Assembly (NCBI GenBank): GCA_023053685.1
Contig: JALIGW010000003.1
Location: 137,451,126-137,515,125 of the forward strand
Reading direction: 5' to 3'
Length of the DNA: 64,000 bases
Source of the DNA: Diadophis punctatus similis
Lineage: Eukaryota; Chordata; Lepidosauria; Squamata; Dipsadidae
The notes beneath the pieces were generated by a model, which made no database searches, was not told where the DNA came from, and saw only the letters and a program-made list of their open reading frames with translations. Shown here piece after piece: positions 22,042 through 33,027 of the stretch. Every line of letters begins with the position of its first letter. Position 1 is the stretch's first letter. Made by a program: the position numbers and the translations under genes.

Positions 22042-22807
22042 CAGGGGCGGGTTCCTAATTTTTTTACTATCACTCTGTGGGTGTGGCTTATTTTGTGGGT
22101 GTGGCTTGCCAGCCATGTGACCGAATAGGCGTGGGCCTCGGGAGCTTGGCAGCAGCCGGAGAAGCAGGGGGGCATTGCCCACCTGCAACGCAGCCCCCCG
22201 CAGTGTGAGCAACAAGACCGCGGCAGCGGTTTTTCTAGGAGGCTCCGTCCGGCCTGAATGCTTCTCCCCATTCAATGATCCTAGGCTCCTGCTGCCCGTT
22301 CCCCCTCCCCTCAGCAGCTCGAGAAGCCTCGAACGTGCGAAAATGCCTGGGATCATCACCGCGCGTTCGTGGCTTCTCGGACTGCTGAAGGGAGGGGAAC
22401 TGAGATAGGTCCTGCTGCCCATTCCCTCTCCCCTCAGCAGCTCAAGAAGCCTCAGTCATGCGAAAATGCCTAGGATCATCACCGCACGTCATGGCTTCTC
22501 GGACTGCTGAAGGGAGGGGAATGGAGATAGCTCCTGCCGCCCGTTCTTTCAGCGTCTCACGCGCTCCCTCAGCCATCTTCCCCTGCTTGGACTCACTGTG
22601 GGGTAGGAAGGCAGCGCATGCGCAGTGCTGGAAGCTCGGCTTCTGGGCATGAGCAGAAGAAATTTAAAAAAAAAATGTAAAAAATTTTTTTTTAAAAAAA
22701 ATGGCAGCGCCCAGGCACCGGCAACCGACCGCACTGGTACTGTGACGTCACCAGCGGGCTGCTACTGGTGCTATAGAGTGGACCGCACCGGTAGGAACCC
22801 ACCACTG
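22042..22807 (-). mobile_element. hAT MITE family T1, longest copy (766 bp)
   Basis: Ends are caggggcgggttcctaat and gtaggaacccaccactg, with a perfect 8-bp duplication gtcaataa at 22034-22041 and 22808-22815. It carries an internal tandem duplication of about 123 bp (see 22299-22543) that explains its length, and agcgcatgcgca at 22613-22624. No transposase frame. Confidence 0.96.
22299..22543. repeat. ~123-bp tandem duplication inside T1
   Basis: The block beginning ctcagcagctcgagaagcct and passing through atcatcaccgcgcgt and gactgctgaagggaggggaa occurs twice, at about 22299-22420 and 22422-22543. The copy at 52041 holds a diverged partial version of the same arrangement, while 48969 holds less. 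Confidence 0.85.
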
Positions 22808-22815
22808 GTCAATAA

Positions 22816-23627
22816 GAAACAATTTGGTGTTACAGGAACTACAGAAGTAAGCCACTTCTATAGTTTTGCAACCTGATGCATTTCCTTTCATGTTTCAGTG
22901 ACCTTTTTAAAAAAGTTTTGCATCTGTTCCAGGAGCTCACTGACAAGCAGAAAACAAATCTGTTTATCAGTAGAATTCACAGCTGTTGCTAGTGAGATCC
23001 AGCCAGAAATGACTGTTTACTTGGTAAGCTCATCTCATTGAATGAAGAGGATTTCTTGAGAATTTGCTTCACCTGGAGTAGTGTCAAAAATTCTACATCT
23101 TTTTCAAATTTCAGACATATACTTGGTTTTCCAGAGCTTTAGCAAATTTTAGATGCCTCTCCACGCCAACAACATCTCAAGAATCTTTCTTTTGTTTCAG
23201 CCAACATCTGGTGGTTATGATGAAATTCGGAGGAAGGAATGGTAGAATTGACACTTCCTGAACTTTCTTTTCATTTCTTTTTAACACCCAGTTCTTCATG
23301 GAAAGTTTTGTTTTACTTTGGGGAGATTCTATCACTATTAAAATCACAGTTGTAGACTTGGTATTATATGTTTACTAATAGGGCTGGCACACATTTTTCC
23401 CCCAAAGTTCTGTTCTTAAAAGAATCCAGAAATGGTAAATATGCTACCCTTTTTTGAAAAAAAAATGTTGAAAAATATTTGACATACTTTTTAGAATAGT
23501 AAGCATTTTTTGTAAGAAGGGAAGTGTTTCATAACTGCTCTGAGTGCTGCTGTGGTATTGAGCAATCAAAAGGTGTCACGCTAAAAATGACACAATTGTA
23601 TCTGCTAATGCCTAATATAATTAAGTC
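22816..23627. other. unassigned DNA
   Basis: Moderate AT content and no recognised repeat. An A/T-rich knot is at 23450-23475. Confidence 0.45.
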
Positions 23628-23635
23628 ATCAATGC

Positions 23636-24055
23636 CAGGGGTGGGTTCCTGCCGGGGGTGGGTTCCTGCCAGTTGGACTGGATCGCCCAAACTGGTAGCG
23701 ACCCGCTGGTGACGTCACGATGGTGTCACAGATCTGGTTCGGTCGGTGCCGGTCCGTGGGCATCGCTATCTTTTTTTCCGATTTTTTTCCCAATTTTTTT
23801 TACTGTTTTGAAGTTTTTTCCTCTGCTGTTGCTTGAAAAAGGGCCCTCCTGCCTGCCCCCAGGTTTATACTTACCTTTATTCCTTTGCCCGAAGCACAGC
23901 TGATCAGCTCCTCAGCTGTGTTTCAGGCTTATTATAGCTACTGAGCATGCGCGGAAGCAGAATTGTATGAGGGGACGCACGCGAGCAGAGCAAGCACGCG
24001 CACGCGCAACGTCGCGATGCGAACCAATGGTGAAGGTAAGTGGAACCCACCCCTG
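23636..24055. mobile_element. chimeric hAT MITE (420 bp) with duplicated left terminus
   Basis: The left end caggggtgggttcctgcc is followed immediately by a second gggggtgggttcctgcc, and continues as the T1 left end (ctggtgacgtcacgatgg). The right end (gtaagtggaacccacccctg) instead matches the left end of the 10783 element. A perfect 8-bp duplication, atcaatgc, is at 23628-23635 and 24056-24063. Confidence 0.95.
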
Positions 24056-24251
24056 ATCAATGCATAGAGGTCGCCCCACAGTTTTATTGTAGAACACATA
24101 GCCTTTGTGTTGTGATCATGGATAGTGTTATTTTCAAGATAAAAATGCTCAAAGTAAGGATTATTTCTGCTTCATTGATCTCTTAAGAATCAGCATTGTT
24201 CTTCCCAACTCAAGAAGTCCTCCATCCTCAAATTGGGACTGGGATTTTACT

Positions 24252-24601
24252 CAGTGGTGAAATCCAATTTTTTTTTACTACTGGTTCTGTGGGCATGGCT
24301 TGGTGGGCGTAGTGTGGCTTGGTGGGCGGGCTTGGTGGGCGTGGCAGGGGAAGGATACTGCAAAATCTCCATTCCTACCCCACTCCAGGGGAAGGATACT
24401 GCAAAATCCCTATTCCCTCCCCACTCCTGGGGGAAGGATATTGCAAAATCTCAATTCCCACTCCATTCTGGGGCCAGCTAGAGGTGGTATTTGCCGGTTC
24501 TCCGAACTACTCAAAATTTCCACTACCGGTTCTCCGAACTACTCAAAATTTCCGCTGCCGGTTCTCCAGAACCTGTCAGAACCTGCTGGATTTTACCTCT
24601 G
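24252..24601 (+). mobile_element. hAT MITE family T2 (350 bp)
   Basis: The left end is cagtggtgaaatccaatt and the right end gctggattttacctctg. A perfect 8-bp duplication, attttact, is at 24244-24251 and 24602-24609. The interior has three tandem 'ggggaaggatactgcaaaat' units (24347-24455) and repeated 'ccggttctccgaactactc' near the right end. Confidence 0.95.
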
Positions 24602-24609
24602 ATTTTACT

Positions 24610-25506
24610 GCTTCCATCTCTATCTTCATATCACTTCAACAACACGGTGCCAAAAACTCCCTTATACTGTTTCAGCTCTGAAAATTAAATGGTATTTTTG
24701 AGTATTCGATCCATTGAAAAGCTTTTCCTTCGAGGTATCTGATACTCTACTGCTTTTTCCTTACGAAGATTCAAATGTTAACCAGGTCTATAATTCCTAT
24801 GAAAAACCAAGATCTGCTCCTTATTGGCATTTGAAGAGATGATACCACTTCCTCCTTTGTCTATGATCCTTTTACCCACCCTTTATTTAGTTTGAAAAGG
24901 GGAAATGACAGCATTTTTGTTGTCAAATTGAGCACGAAGGCTTTTTAAACAACAAGATCAGCAAGTATCAAATGTGTCACAGATGCGAAGTTTTCTTCAT
25001 ACAACTGCCAGTATAGGATTTGAGCATGAATTACAAGCACGATTTTTCAAAGGACATGATCTTTAAAAAAACCCAAAAACCTCTGTTCAACTGATGAACA
25101 TCAGAAATAAAAACCAAAGCAGCAAATTAAATTAATGCATGGATGAATATCAGCTTAATTCCTACAGTTTCAATTCTTCACTTACACCCGATACTATGTT
25201 TTTATGTAAGTCCAAAACTGGGTTAAAAACTTACGGTTTCTTGAATTATGATTGGCCGGATCAATACTAATCCTATCCAGTGAGCCAGATGATGTCAAAG
25301 TTAGGATTTAAAAGGCGAACTGTATTCTTGCAAAGTCACTCACAATCACCCCCTGACAACAGTAATTTTTCCAGAAAAATTTCAGAAGAGGCCATTACTA
25401 TCATTCCTTTTTTCCCTCTACATAGAAAAAATACGCATAACAATAAAAATGAGACCTTATCCTGCCAAGGCAGGCATTTGCCCGTTTTGTGTTTCTGACT
25501 TTTAAG
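24610..25506. other. unassigned; weak hint of an old retroelement frame
   Basis: On the minus strand around 24850-24880 a short frame reads RIIDKGGSGIIS, which resembles an N-terminal RT-associated 'ADKGG' motif of Penelope-like elements. The surrounding frame is broken. I would not call it without a search. Confidence 0.2.
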
Positions 25507-25508
25507 TA

Positions 25509-25885
25509 CAGGTAGTCCTTAACTTACGACCACAATTGAGCCCAAAATTTCTGTTGCTAACTGAGAAATTTGTTAAGTGAGTCTTGCCCCATTTTACGAT
25601 TTTTCTTGCCGCATTTGCTAAAATGTATCTCTGCAGTTGTTAAATTAGTAGCATGGTTTCCCCATTGACTTTGCTTGTCAGAAGCTTCCAAAAGATGATC
25701 ACATGTCCCTGGGACACTGCAACCATCATAAATGTGAGTCAGTTGTCAAGCATCCAAATGTAAATCACATGACCATGGGGATGCAATGATCATAAGTGTG
25801 AAAAATGGTAATAACTCACTTTTTTCAGTGCTGTTGTAACTTTGAACGGTCACTAAATGAACTGTTGTAAGTCGAGGACTACCTG
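25509..25885 (+). mobile_element. pogo/Tigger-like MITE, complete (377 bp)
   Basis: The left end is caggtagtccttaacttacg and the right end cgaggactacctg, each flanked by TA (25507-25508 and 25886-25887). Repeated 'ttgttaa' and 'tgcagttgttaa' motifs fill the interior. TA duplication and the CAG...CTG ends fit Tigger/pogo-type Tc1/mariner elements. Other pieces are at 9231, 10433, 19640, 36866 and 40159. Confidence 0.85.
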
Positions 25886-25959
25886 TATTTCATAAGAATT
25901 TCCCACCCCACCCCTCTTTTATGGAAGTTCGGTGTATCTAATTCCTTCAACTATTCCTT

Positions 25960-26990
25960 ACTGGCATTTCCTTTTTTTCTCTTTTTTTAAAAGAATTTTT
26001 TATTTTTTCACCATCTTTACATAAACATCCATACATATACCATAATATCAAAACATACATAATTATACATTTCTGTCCAAAATGCCATAAACAAATATCC
26101 TAAATTTGCACCTTTTGTACTTTTATCTCCCGTCTGTTTTCCTTCTATATTTCATACTACTTCCCTCCCTCTATCTCCCTCTCTTCCCTCTACCTTCTTT
26201 CTCCCTTATTCCCTCTTTCCTACTTTCCTCCTCCCTCTCTCCCCTTCCTTTCTACTTCCTCTTCCTCCCTCTTATCCTTCCCTGAGTACCTCTAATCCAG
26301 CGGTTCTCAATCTGGGGATCGCAACCCCTTTGGGGGTCGAACGACCCTTTCACAGGGGTCGGGAAACTTCGCCCGGATGCTGCCATTTGGGTTATTTTAC
26401 CCTCTGTGCATGCGCAGAATGCTTTGCATATGCGCAGAGGGTAAAAGAACCCAAATGGCGGCGGCGGGGCAGGGGTTGTGGTGGCAGGCGCGGCAGCGGG
26501 GTGGGTCACGGGGGGGGGGGGCGTGGGTCGCGGCATTAGGAAGGTTGAGAACCACTGTAGTCTAATCCATTTTATAGTTAACAGACGAGCAATTCAAAAC
26601 CCTAACTTCATACCAACATTGGTGCTACTCTTAAACTTATATCTTTTCCTTTATCCATATTTATATATTTATATTTATATTCTTCTAGGTATATCTACTG
26701 TTATTCTAATGCTGCCTCCTTGCCTCCTATTTTTGTCGCCTGGGTTTACCACCTTTAATTTTCAATTTTCTTTCAATCAATCACTATAGTTTATCTTCCA
26801 GACATATTCATTATCTCTTGTATCTCTTAATTTTAGGCCATACTCCTCTCTTACCTCAATGTATATCTTTACTCATCATTTTTTTTATTCTGTCATTTCT
26901 AAATGCCCTAAATTTCTGATCTCTTTTCCCATGTCATATTCCCTTTCAACTTTATTACTCAATTTTTTTATTTTAACTCATTCTCCAAAT
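25960..26990 (-). mobile_element. L1-like LINE 3' UTR, split by the SPIN-like hAT
   Basis: A long pyrimidine/A-T-rich block on the plus strand (tctttttttaaaagaatttt, then caccatctttacataaacat). Read on the minus strand it resembles the A-rich 3' UTR and tail of a squamate L1-type LINE. It contains no frame. The hAT at 26298-26557 interrupts it. Assignment is tentative. Confidence 0.4.
26298..26557 (+). mobile_element. SPIN-like hAT MITE (260 bp)
   Basis: The left end (cagcggttctcaatctgggg, then cgcaacccctttgggggtcg and aacgaccctttcacaggg) is the SPIN-type terminus; the right end is gggtcgcggc...ggttgagaaccactg. A tctaatcc repeat flanks it (26291-26298 and 26561-26568), offset from the CAG/CTG ends by one and three bases, so the boundary is slightly blurred. 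Between the ends is the palindromic 'ccatttgggtt...tgcatgcgcag' core also found at 7180. SPIN is known for horizontal transfer among tetrapods. Confidence 0.85.
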
Positions 26991-27216
26991 TTAAAGAGTT
27001 ACATTTTGGATAAAAAATTAGCAGAAATTTCTTGATGGCAAGAAGAGTTTGATGGTGAAATCTTTTACTAGAAGATGAGTGGAAGAAGTTCTCTTTTTCT
27101 AGAATACTAGAAGATCTCAAAAGATTTCACAGGAATACGAGTTGGGAATTCACAGCTATGCATGGCTGATTCTTTGGCTTTAGATTAACCGCACTGATCA
27201 GATGGTTAGTCTACAT

Positions 27217-27481
27217 CAGAGGTGTCAAACTCGATTTCATTGAGGGCCGCATCAGTGTTGTGTTTGACCTCAGGGGATGAGGTGGGCGTGGCCATGGTGG
27301 GCGTGGCCAGCTCGATATCACTCGTGTAGGGGGCACCCTCTGCCAATGAAAACAGAGCCTGGGGATGCCGCATGTGGCCCTCCCAAGCTCTGTTTTCGCT
27401 AGCAGCAGCACCGCTGTTTCCAGGGCGGCCCCGCGGGCATGGGCCGGATCTGGGCCCCGGGCCTTGAGTTTGACACCCCTG
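27217..27481 (+). mobile_element. hAT MITE family T4 (265 bp)
   Basis: The left end is cagaggtgtcaaactcgatt and the right end cttgagtttgacacccctg. A perfect 8-bp duplication, gtctacat, is at 27209-27216 and 27482-27489. Confidence 0.95.
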
Positions 27482-27489
27482 GTCTACAT

Positions 27490-28118
27490 GGCCTACAGGG
27501 ACTTCCCCGGTCTATGATTAATATCAAAGAATATAAGTTAGCATTGGACAATGCATAGGTTTAGACAAGCATGTGTCTGTTATTAAACATAAATGGCAAG
27601 GCCCTGTACACTAGCAATGTTCAAATGGCTAAAGATATTACACTAGCATGTTTTATTGCCTATGTTAGTAGAGCAGTATTCCAGTCTGATGTTTTTGTAC
27701 TGATTAAAAACATTGCCGAAAATTTCATATTCATTCATGTTTGCAATGTCTGAGAACATATGGAGGCTTTCGACATATCTTCAGTTAATTAACATAATTG
27801 TTAATGTCAATTGCTCAAGAACTCTTGTTCAATGAAAAACCATTTTGCTTTCATTCTTTGATATGCAATTTCTCTGCCACGGTTTTTAAAAATGCAATGT
27901 AAGTTCTCTTTTTTCCCCCCTGTAAACACTAGTGTTTGCACACCATTTTCAGAAACCCATTCTTTCTCTAAACCAATTAATTAATTAATGGTTTGGGGAG
28001 GAAGGACACTATTTACTGGATAATAGCATTTTGCGTGAAAGGTGGTGAGAATAAGAATCCCAAATCGGTTTCTAGGGCAGTTTTTGGTAGAAATTGTTTT
28101 ACATCCCATTTGGTATAC
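27490..28118. other. unassigned AT-rich DNA
   Basis: Contains a TTAA-type short repeat (ttaattaattaatgg, 27978-27992). The 60-codon frame at 27571-27753 has no recognisable motif. Confidence 0.45.
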
Positions 28119-28126
28119 ATTTGGTA

Positions 28127-28315
28127 CAGTACTGGATTCTAAAACCCGTTGCTACTGGTTCGTGCGCGCGTTTGCGCTCGTGCACAACACTTCTGCGCAT
28201 GCGCAGAAGCGTCCCGGGCGGGTGGGCGGAGTGTCCTGGGCAGGTGGGTAGAGCCTCCCACCGCTACCACTATCAGTTCACAGAACCGGGCCGAACCGGG
28301 AGCAACCCACTGCTG
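28127..28315 (+). mobile_element. hAT MITE family T3 (189 bp)
   Basis: The left end is cagtactggattctaaaacc and the right end gggagcaacccactgctg. Target duplication is atttggta (28119-28126) against atctggta (28316-28323), one mismatch. The centre has an exact tgcgcatgcgca at 28194-28205 inside a longer cttctgcgcatgcgcagaag palindrome. Confidence 0.94.
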
Positions 28316-28323
28316 ATCTGGTA

Positions 28324-29034
28324 GCCTTAGAGGCTTGTAATAGTAGAGTCAGAGTTCCTGCAAATGTTTGTCGCTGTATGTGCAGCTTAACCCACTCACA
28401 AGTTCACTGTATTTAGGAACTTTTCTCATCAGGGTTATTAATTATTAATCGAAGGATAACTAGGGCTCGGTGATGTTGGGGTGAGGGTTGCATATTTACC
28501 CATACACTGACCCCAGTTGATATCCATTCATATTGCATATATTTTGTTTGACATTATTTGACTGAGATAGAACAGGAATGAAAGAAAAGCATGGCTACCC
28601 AATTTTCTCTCATACAGAATACTCACTCCGAGGTTAATTGCTTTTCATCTTTGATCGAATCACGTGGAAGCCAAATGGTTTTCAGGAGGCCATGAGAAAA
28701 CAGACAGTTCATGATCTGACTCAGAGTGCAGCAATGCTTCTTGGGATTTGTAGGAAGTGAGATTATTTGTGTAAGAGATTGGAACTCAATATCAAATATC
28801 ATACATAGAATATTAAACGATCAGTTGGAACGATTCAGTGACATGTGTATTGAGTTTCAAGGATGGATAAACTTTTCTTAAAATACAACAGTTCTTGAAA
28901 TATTACATGTTGAAAAACATATACTGCAAATCATCAGATGTGAAATGTTTATTCAAAAGGGATTAATTTATCTGAAAGCTTAAAGGTTTAAAAAGGCACA
29001 CTGTGTATTGCAGAATGTTTCAAAATATTAATAC
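28324..29034. other. unassigned DNA
   Basis: No recognised element before the LINE end. Confidence 0.45.
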
Positions 29035-29335
29035 CAACATCGATTGCAGAAAATACAACTTCAGCAACAGAGTGGTCAATGCCTGGAATGAACCAATGCC
29101 TGTGGTTTCATCCCCAAACCCCCAAAATGTTAACCTTAGACTGTCTACTGTTGACCTCACCCTATTCCTAAGAGGTCTGTAAGGGGCGTGCATAAGTGCA
29201 CCTGTGTGCTGACCGTCCCTGTCCTAATGTTCCCTTTTATTTTTATTCATTTCATGTATACAAATTATGTATATACTTATATGTATTATCTAATACGAGA
29301 TTGACAAAATAAATAAATAAAATAAATAAATGTGA
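29035..29335 (+). mobile_element. CR1-like LINE 3' end
   Basis: Plus-strand counterpart of 9726-10160: the terminal RT-ORF residues (RVVNAWN-like, then LSTVDLTLFLRGL-like), stop, a short 3' UTR, and an AAAT/AAATA tail (29305-29331). The two reading-frame blocks are diverged by several substitutions. Confidence 0.75.
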
Positions 29336-31399
29336 GTTTTGTGTATTTTAGATAGACATGGATATTCTGCTTGACTAATATTAAATAATCGCAAGGCTGC
29401 AAAGGATTAAAATATGGTTGCATTTCTTTGTTTGTTATCTTATTTGTCAGCCACAGAGCCTAGTCAGTAGTACTTTTTTCCTCCATAGTTATAAAGTTTT
29501 AGAACTATCAGTTAAAACGAATGCTATTAAAATAATACAAAAGGCTTGTATTTCAAATTATTCATGCAGGTAACATTTGAAAGTTACATGCTGTCTGTTT
29601 GAAAACTGTCAATTAGGCAGGCAATAAAAGACCCACAGTGCTTTGGGTCTGTCAGCTTCATCTTCCAAAGATAGACAGAATGTTAGAGCATCTACAGGTC
29701 TCCCTTGTACATAATGAAAAAAAGTGTAACGGAGAAAGTACAAATCAAAGCACATATCAGGGTTATTATAGAACTGGCTGTATTTCAATACACACTTTGA
29801 TTCATATCACAAATATAAAGGGAGGGAAGAGGTTTAATAACACCACTTTGTGGCTTTGGGGCTGTTGGCTTTTATAGCAAAATGAATAGTCTAGCTTCTT
29901 ATTTTTTTCATTAGAAGACAAGAATGTCCAGGGGTGTCCAGATGATGGTCACAGCCATGTAACTAAAGCCCAATTCTTTTAATGCATCACGTGAAGGGGC
30001 AGGATTTCAAATGTAGAGTTGCAGCCACCATCTTCGTTAGAACATGATTCTTTCAGATACCAGTATCAGTTATGGGAAGAAACATTGTAATGAAGATTAC
30101 ATGAAGAGTAGGAAACAATGCTCTGTCAATCATAGCCCATGGACAGGCATGTTTTTGGGTGCATGTTTTATCCCAGTTTTAGCCTTATTTCTAGAACAAT
30201 AATGATTCTGATTTCTAATACTTTCAGTTCCCTTGTCCAGTTGTGAACAAGTGTTATTAAGTCAACTAGTACATACGTTCAGCCTGAAATCAGACAATTT
30301 CAGGATTCCAAAGAACCTCTTTGGATAGGGTCAGGTGCCTTCGTGTTGGCATGAGTCCACTAATTATGACAAAGAGACTGAGAGAATCCTACAGTTGAGC
30401 AGCAGAGAATTAGTCACATCTTCCCAAATGCAATTCAGAAGTGATAAAGAATGTTTGTAAAGTTACTAGGCAACTATTCATGTCATTTCCTCTCCCTGAA
30501 TAAGCTTCTTGTTGCATAAAGGGTATGATAATGTTATTGTACTGATAATGATAGCTTGTAGGATTATCACTAGACCACTTCCTTTGTGGTGGACGGAGTT
30601 GTGTGTTGCCTTAATAATTTGTTGTAAGAGACAAGATATGGCTCTGCAAACACACAAGGGGGCTCTACCAGTCAGTTTATAATATTGGAACACCAGGGAA
30701 AAACATCTGTATGTACAAAGTTTCAAATACATCTTTGGCACTCTCGTCATGCCAAGATAAGAAGAAAAAACATATTTAAATAGCTATCAAACTTAAACTC
30801 ATTGACAATATAGGTTGATACACCAAGGCTGTCATCTACATATGGTAGTAGAACAGAGAAAGGGAATTCAATGTTTATACTATACATGAATGGCCACAAT
30901 ATCTGCAGATAATATCACAAGCTTTTTGCCCAGTTAAATGTACATCCAATACCAGACTTCAGGGGAAAAATAGTGGACTGAAGACGGATCTGTGAAAAGT
31001 GGAGCCAATGACCAAAGTGAAATGAAGAGCTGACAAGTCAACTGGCTCTTTGATAACTCCTCTCTGGACAAGGGCAGAATTTGAGATTGCCCACAGGTAC
31101 TTCAGACAATTGTTCTTCATAAGGAGACCACAAGATAGTGATCTCAGGTGGGTTTAGAGCTCTGGGAGACAAGAGAATAACTATCTTGTTCAACCCATAG
31201 TTGGCACCTTTGAAGAGACACTAAATTCACAAACTTCATTTTCTAATCACTTTCAGAAATTGTTTGTTACCTAACTGCTTACCAGCTAATAGGAACCTTT
31301 GGATCAACAAGTCTGAAAATACCAGGTGAGTTTCCTTCAATCCTTAGTGAAATAATGTTTAAATACAAGTTTGGACTTTACTAAAAATATTTTTTGGAA
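29336..31399. other. repeat-poor unassigned block, ~2 kb
   Basis: The longest stretch without a recognised mobile element. Small frames at 29638-29877 (plus) and 30478-30750 (minus) show no domain, and I could not see splice-site-bounded exons. If a host gene crosses the window, this is a plausible intron or regulatory segment. Confidence 0.4.
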
Positions 31400-32480
31400 T
31401 GAACACAAAAGGTTAATTAGAATTTTGATTCTGGAAAGTTACAAATGGACTAAGAATCCAAATAAAGTTGAAACAAGATTTTAGAATAAACTATACCGAA
31501 ACCTTCTGATGGGAAAGTGCTTTTGTTTTGAATTATTTAAAAAATAATAATCTATGACTTTAAAAATGGGACAGTACCAGGAACTAGAAGAAACTCAAAA
31601 CTACAATTAAAGAAAAAGAAAATTTAAATTTGACTTACAGATACAGAATGAAGCAAATATTTTAACATATTTCAATATTAGACGTGTTGAAAGATATTTT
31701 TGAACAATGGATCCAGAAGTTAATTTTAAGATGTCTGCCTCTATAAATATACAGTGTTTAAAAGATGTTATGGAAGAGGAACAAATTTTACTGAAAAACA
31801 TTGAGACTCATCTGAAAATAGATTTAAAAATGACAGGGTACAATAATGACAGGGAAAAAGATGTTACACTGGACATACAAAAGAAACCAGCTGATATCTT
31901 AATAATTAAAAGGGATATACGTACAAATAACAGCATAAGAGACTGACTTGCGTAATTTCCCGATAGTAGATTTACAAAGCAGTCTTGTCAAAGCTTTGAA
32001 GAATTTTCTGAGAAAATATAAAGAAAAAATGAAAAGAAATCAAGTCTGAGGATATTATCTGAAGGTCCTAAAGGTTAAGATTGCTAAAAGTAAAAGAAAG
32101 AAATATAAAGTCAGCTTATTTGATCAAGGTTTAAATAGATATGCTGTTATTTCTGGTAACCCTTAATGGACTTTTGCTGATATCAGAACTAAAATGATGG
32201 GGCTTTAAGGATTTGTTTATAGATAAGAGATGGGATATAGGAGGAAGAGATCAATTGTTGTATTTTAAAAGAAGGTGATAAGTTACTAAAATTGTTCTTG
32301 TAATGAAGGGGGAAGTAATTTATTTATATATGTCTTTTCCTTTACTATATTCTTGTTTTTTCTATTCTATTCTATTCTTTTCTATTTCTATTTTTATTCT
32401 TGTATTAGTTTTTATTGGCATAATTGTAATTTTTAATAAAATTACTATTAAAGAAGCATATATCCAATACCTATCCATTC
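31400..32480 (+). mobile_element. possible L1-type LINE remnant (ORF1 / inter-ORF region)
   Basis: A-rich sequence with short Lys/Glu/Asp-rich frames, the clearest being MDPEVNFKMSAS... at 31707-31946, including a coiled-coil-prone stretch. The block at 32200-32300 (gataagagatgggatatagg, then aggaagagatcaattgttgt) resembles sequence I associate with squamate L1s. It ends in a TATTCT-rich tail at 32350-32400. No RT motif, and the frame is broken. Confidence 0.35.
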
Positions 32481-33027
32481 TTCATCATTACATATTATGA
32501 ATAGTCATGAAATGGATCTGATAGTTGTCACATCCAGGGTAAGAAATGACTAAATAACATATGAAAATAATGTAAGGCGCAAAAGAAGTGACATATATTA
32601 TAAATCTTTAAAAAAACAGTTATCAAGAACTTAAAAGGTGAGCTCCCCTTTCATTTTGAAGCCCAGGGCAAATGATCCTGCTGCCAGGAGACTGAAACAT
32701 GTTTTTCAAAGGGTCGCTCCAATTTCTAAAAGTGCTTAAATTACAGCTTTAAAAGAGGTGACAAAACTTATTAAAAATACCCATGTGTACATTTTCATAG
32801 CAACTTGGAAACGGTTACAACCCTGTCCTTACTTTACCAATGTGAATTAAGGATGAGAACAGACACTGTTTTGTGGATGGCTTTTCACACAATAGAGTTC
32901 CTCATAATATTGAAATTGTTTTATATTACTTCTAAAAGGAAGAAACTGCAGAGATCAGACATACTGTGAAATTTCCTCAGAAATCTCCTTTCCTCCCCTC
33001 TTCTAGATGTATGAGAGTTCATTGGCT
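32481..33027. other. unassigned DNA
   Basis: Separates the L1-like remnant from the L2-like LINE tail; nothing recognised. Confidence 0.45.

Noticed and set aside
21835..22422. 195-codon minus frame
   Set aside because: It starts inside T1 and ends in an unrelated repeat; composition follows the transposon.
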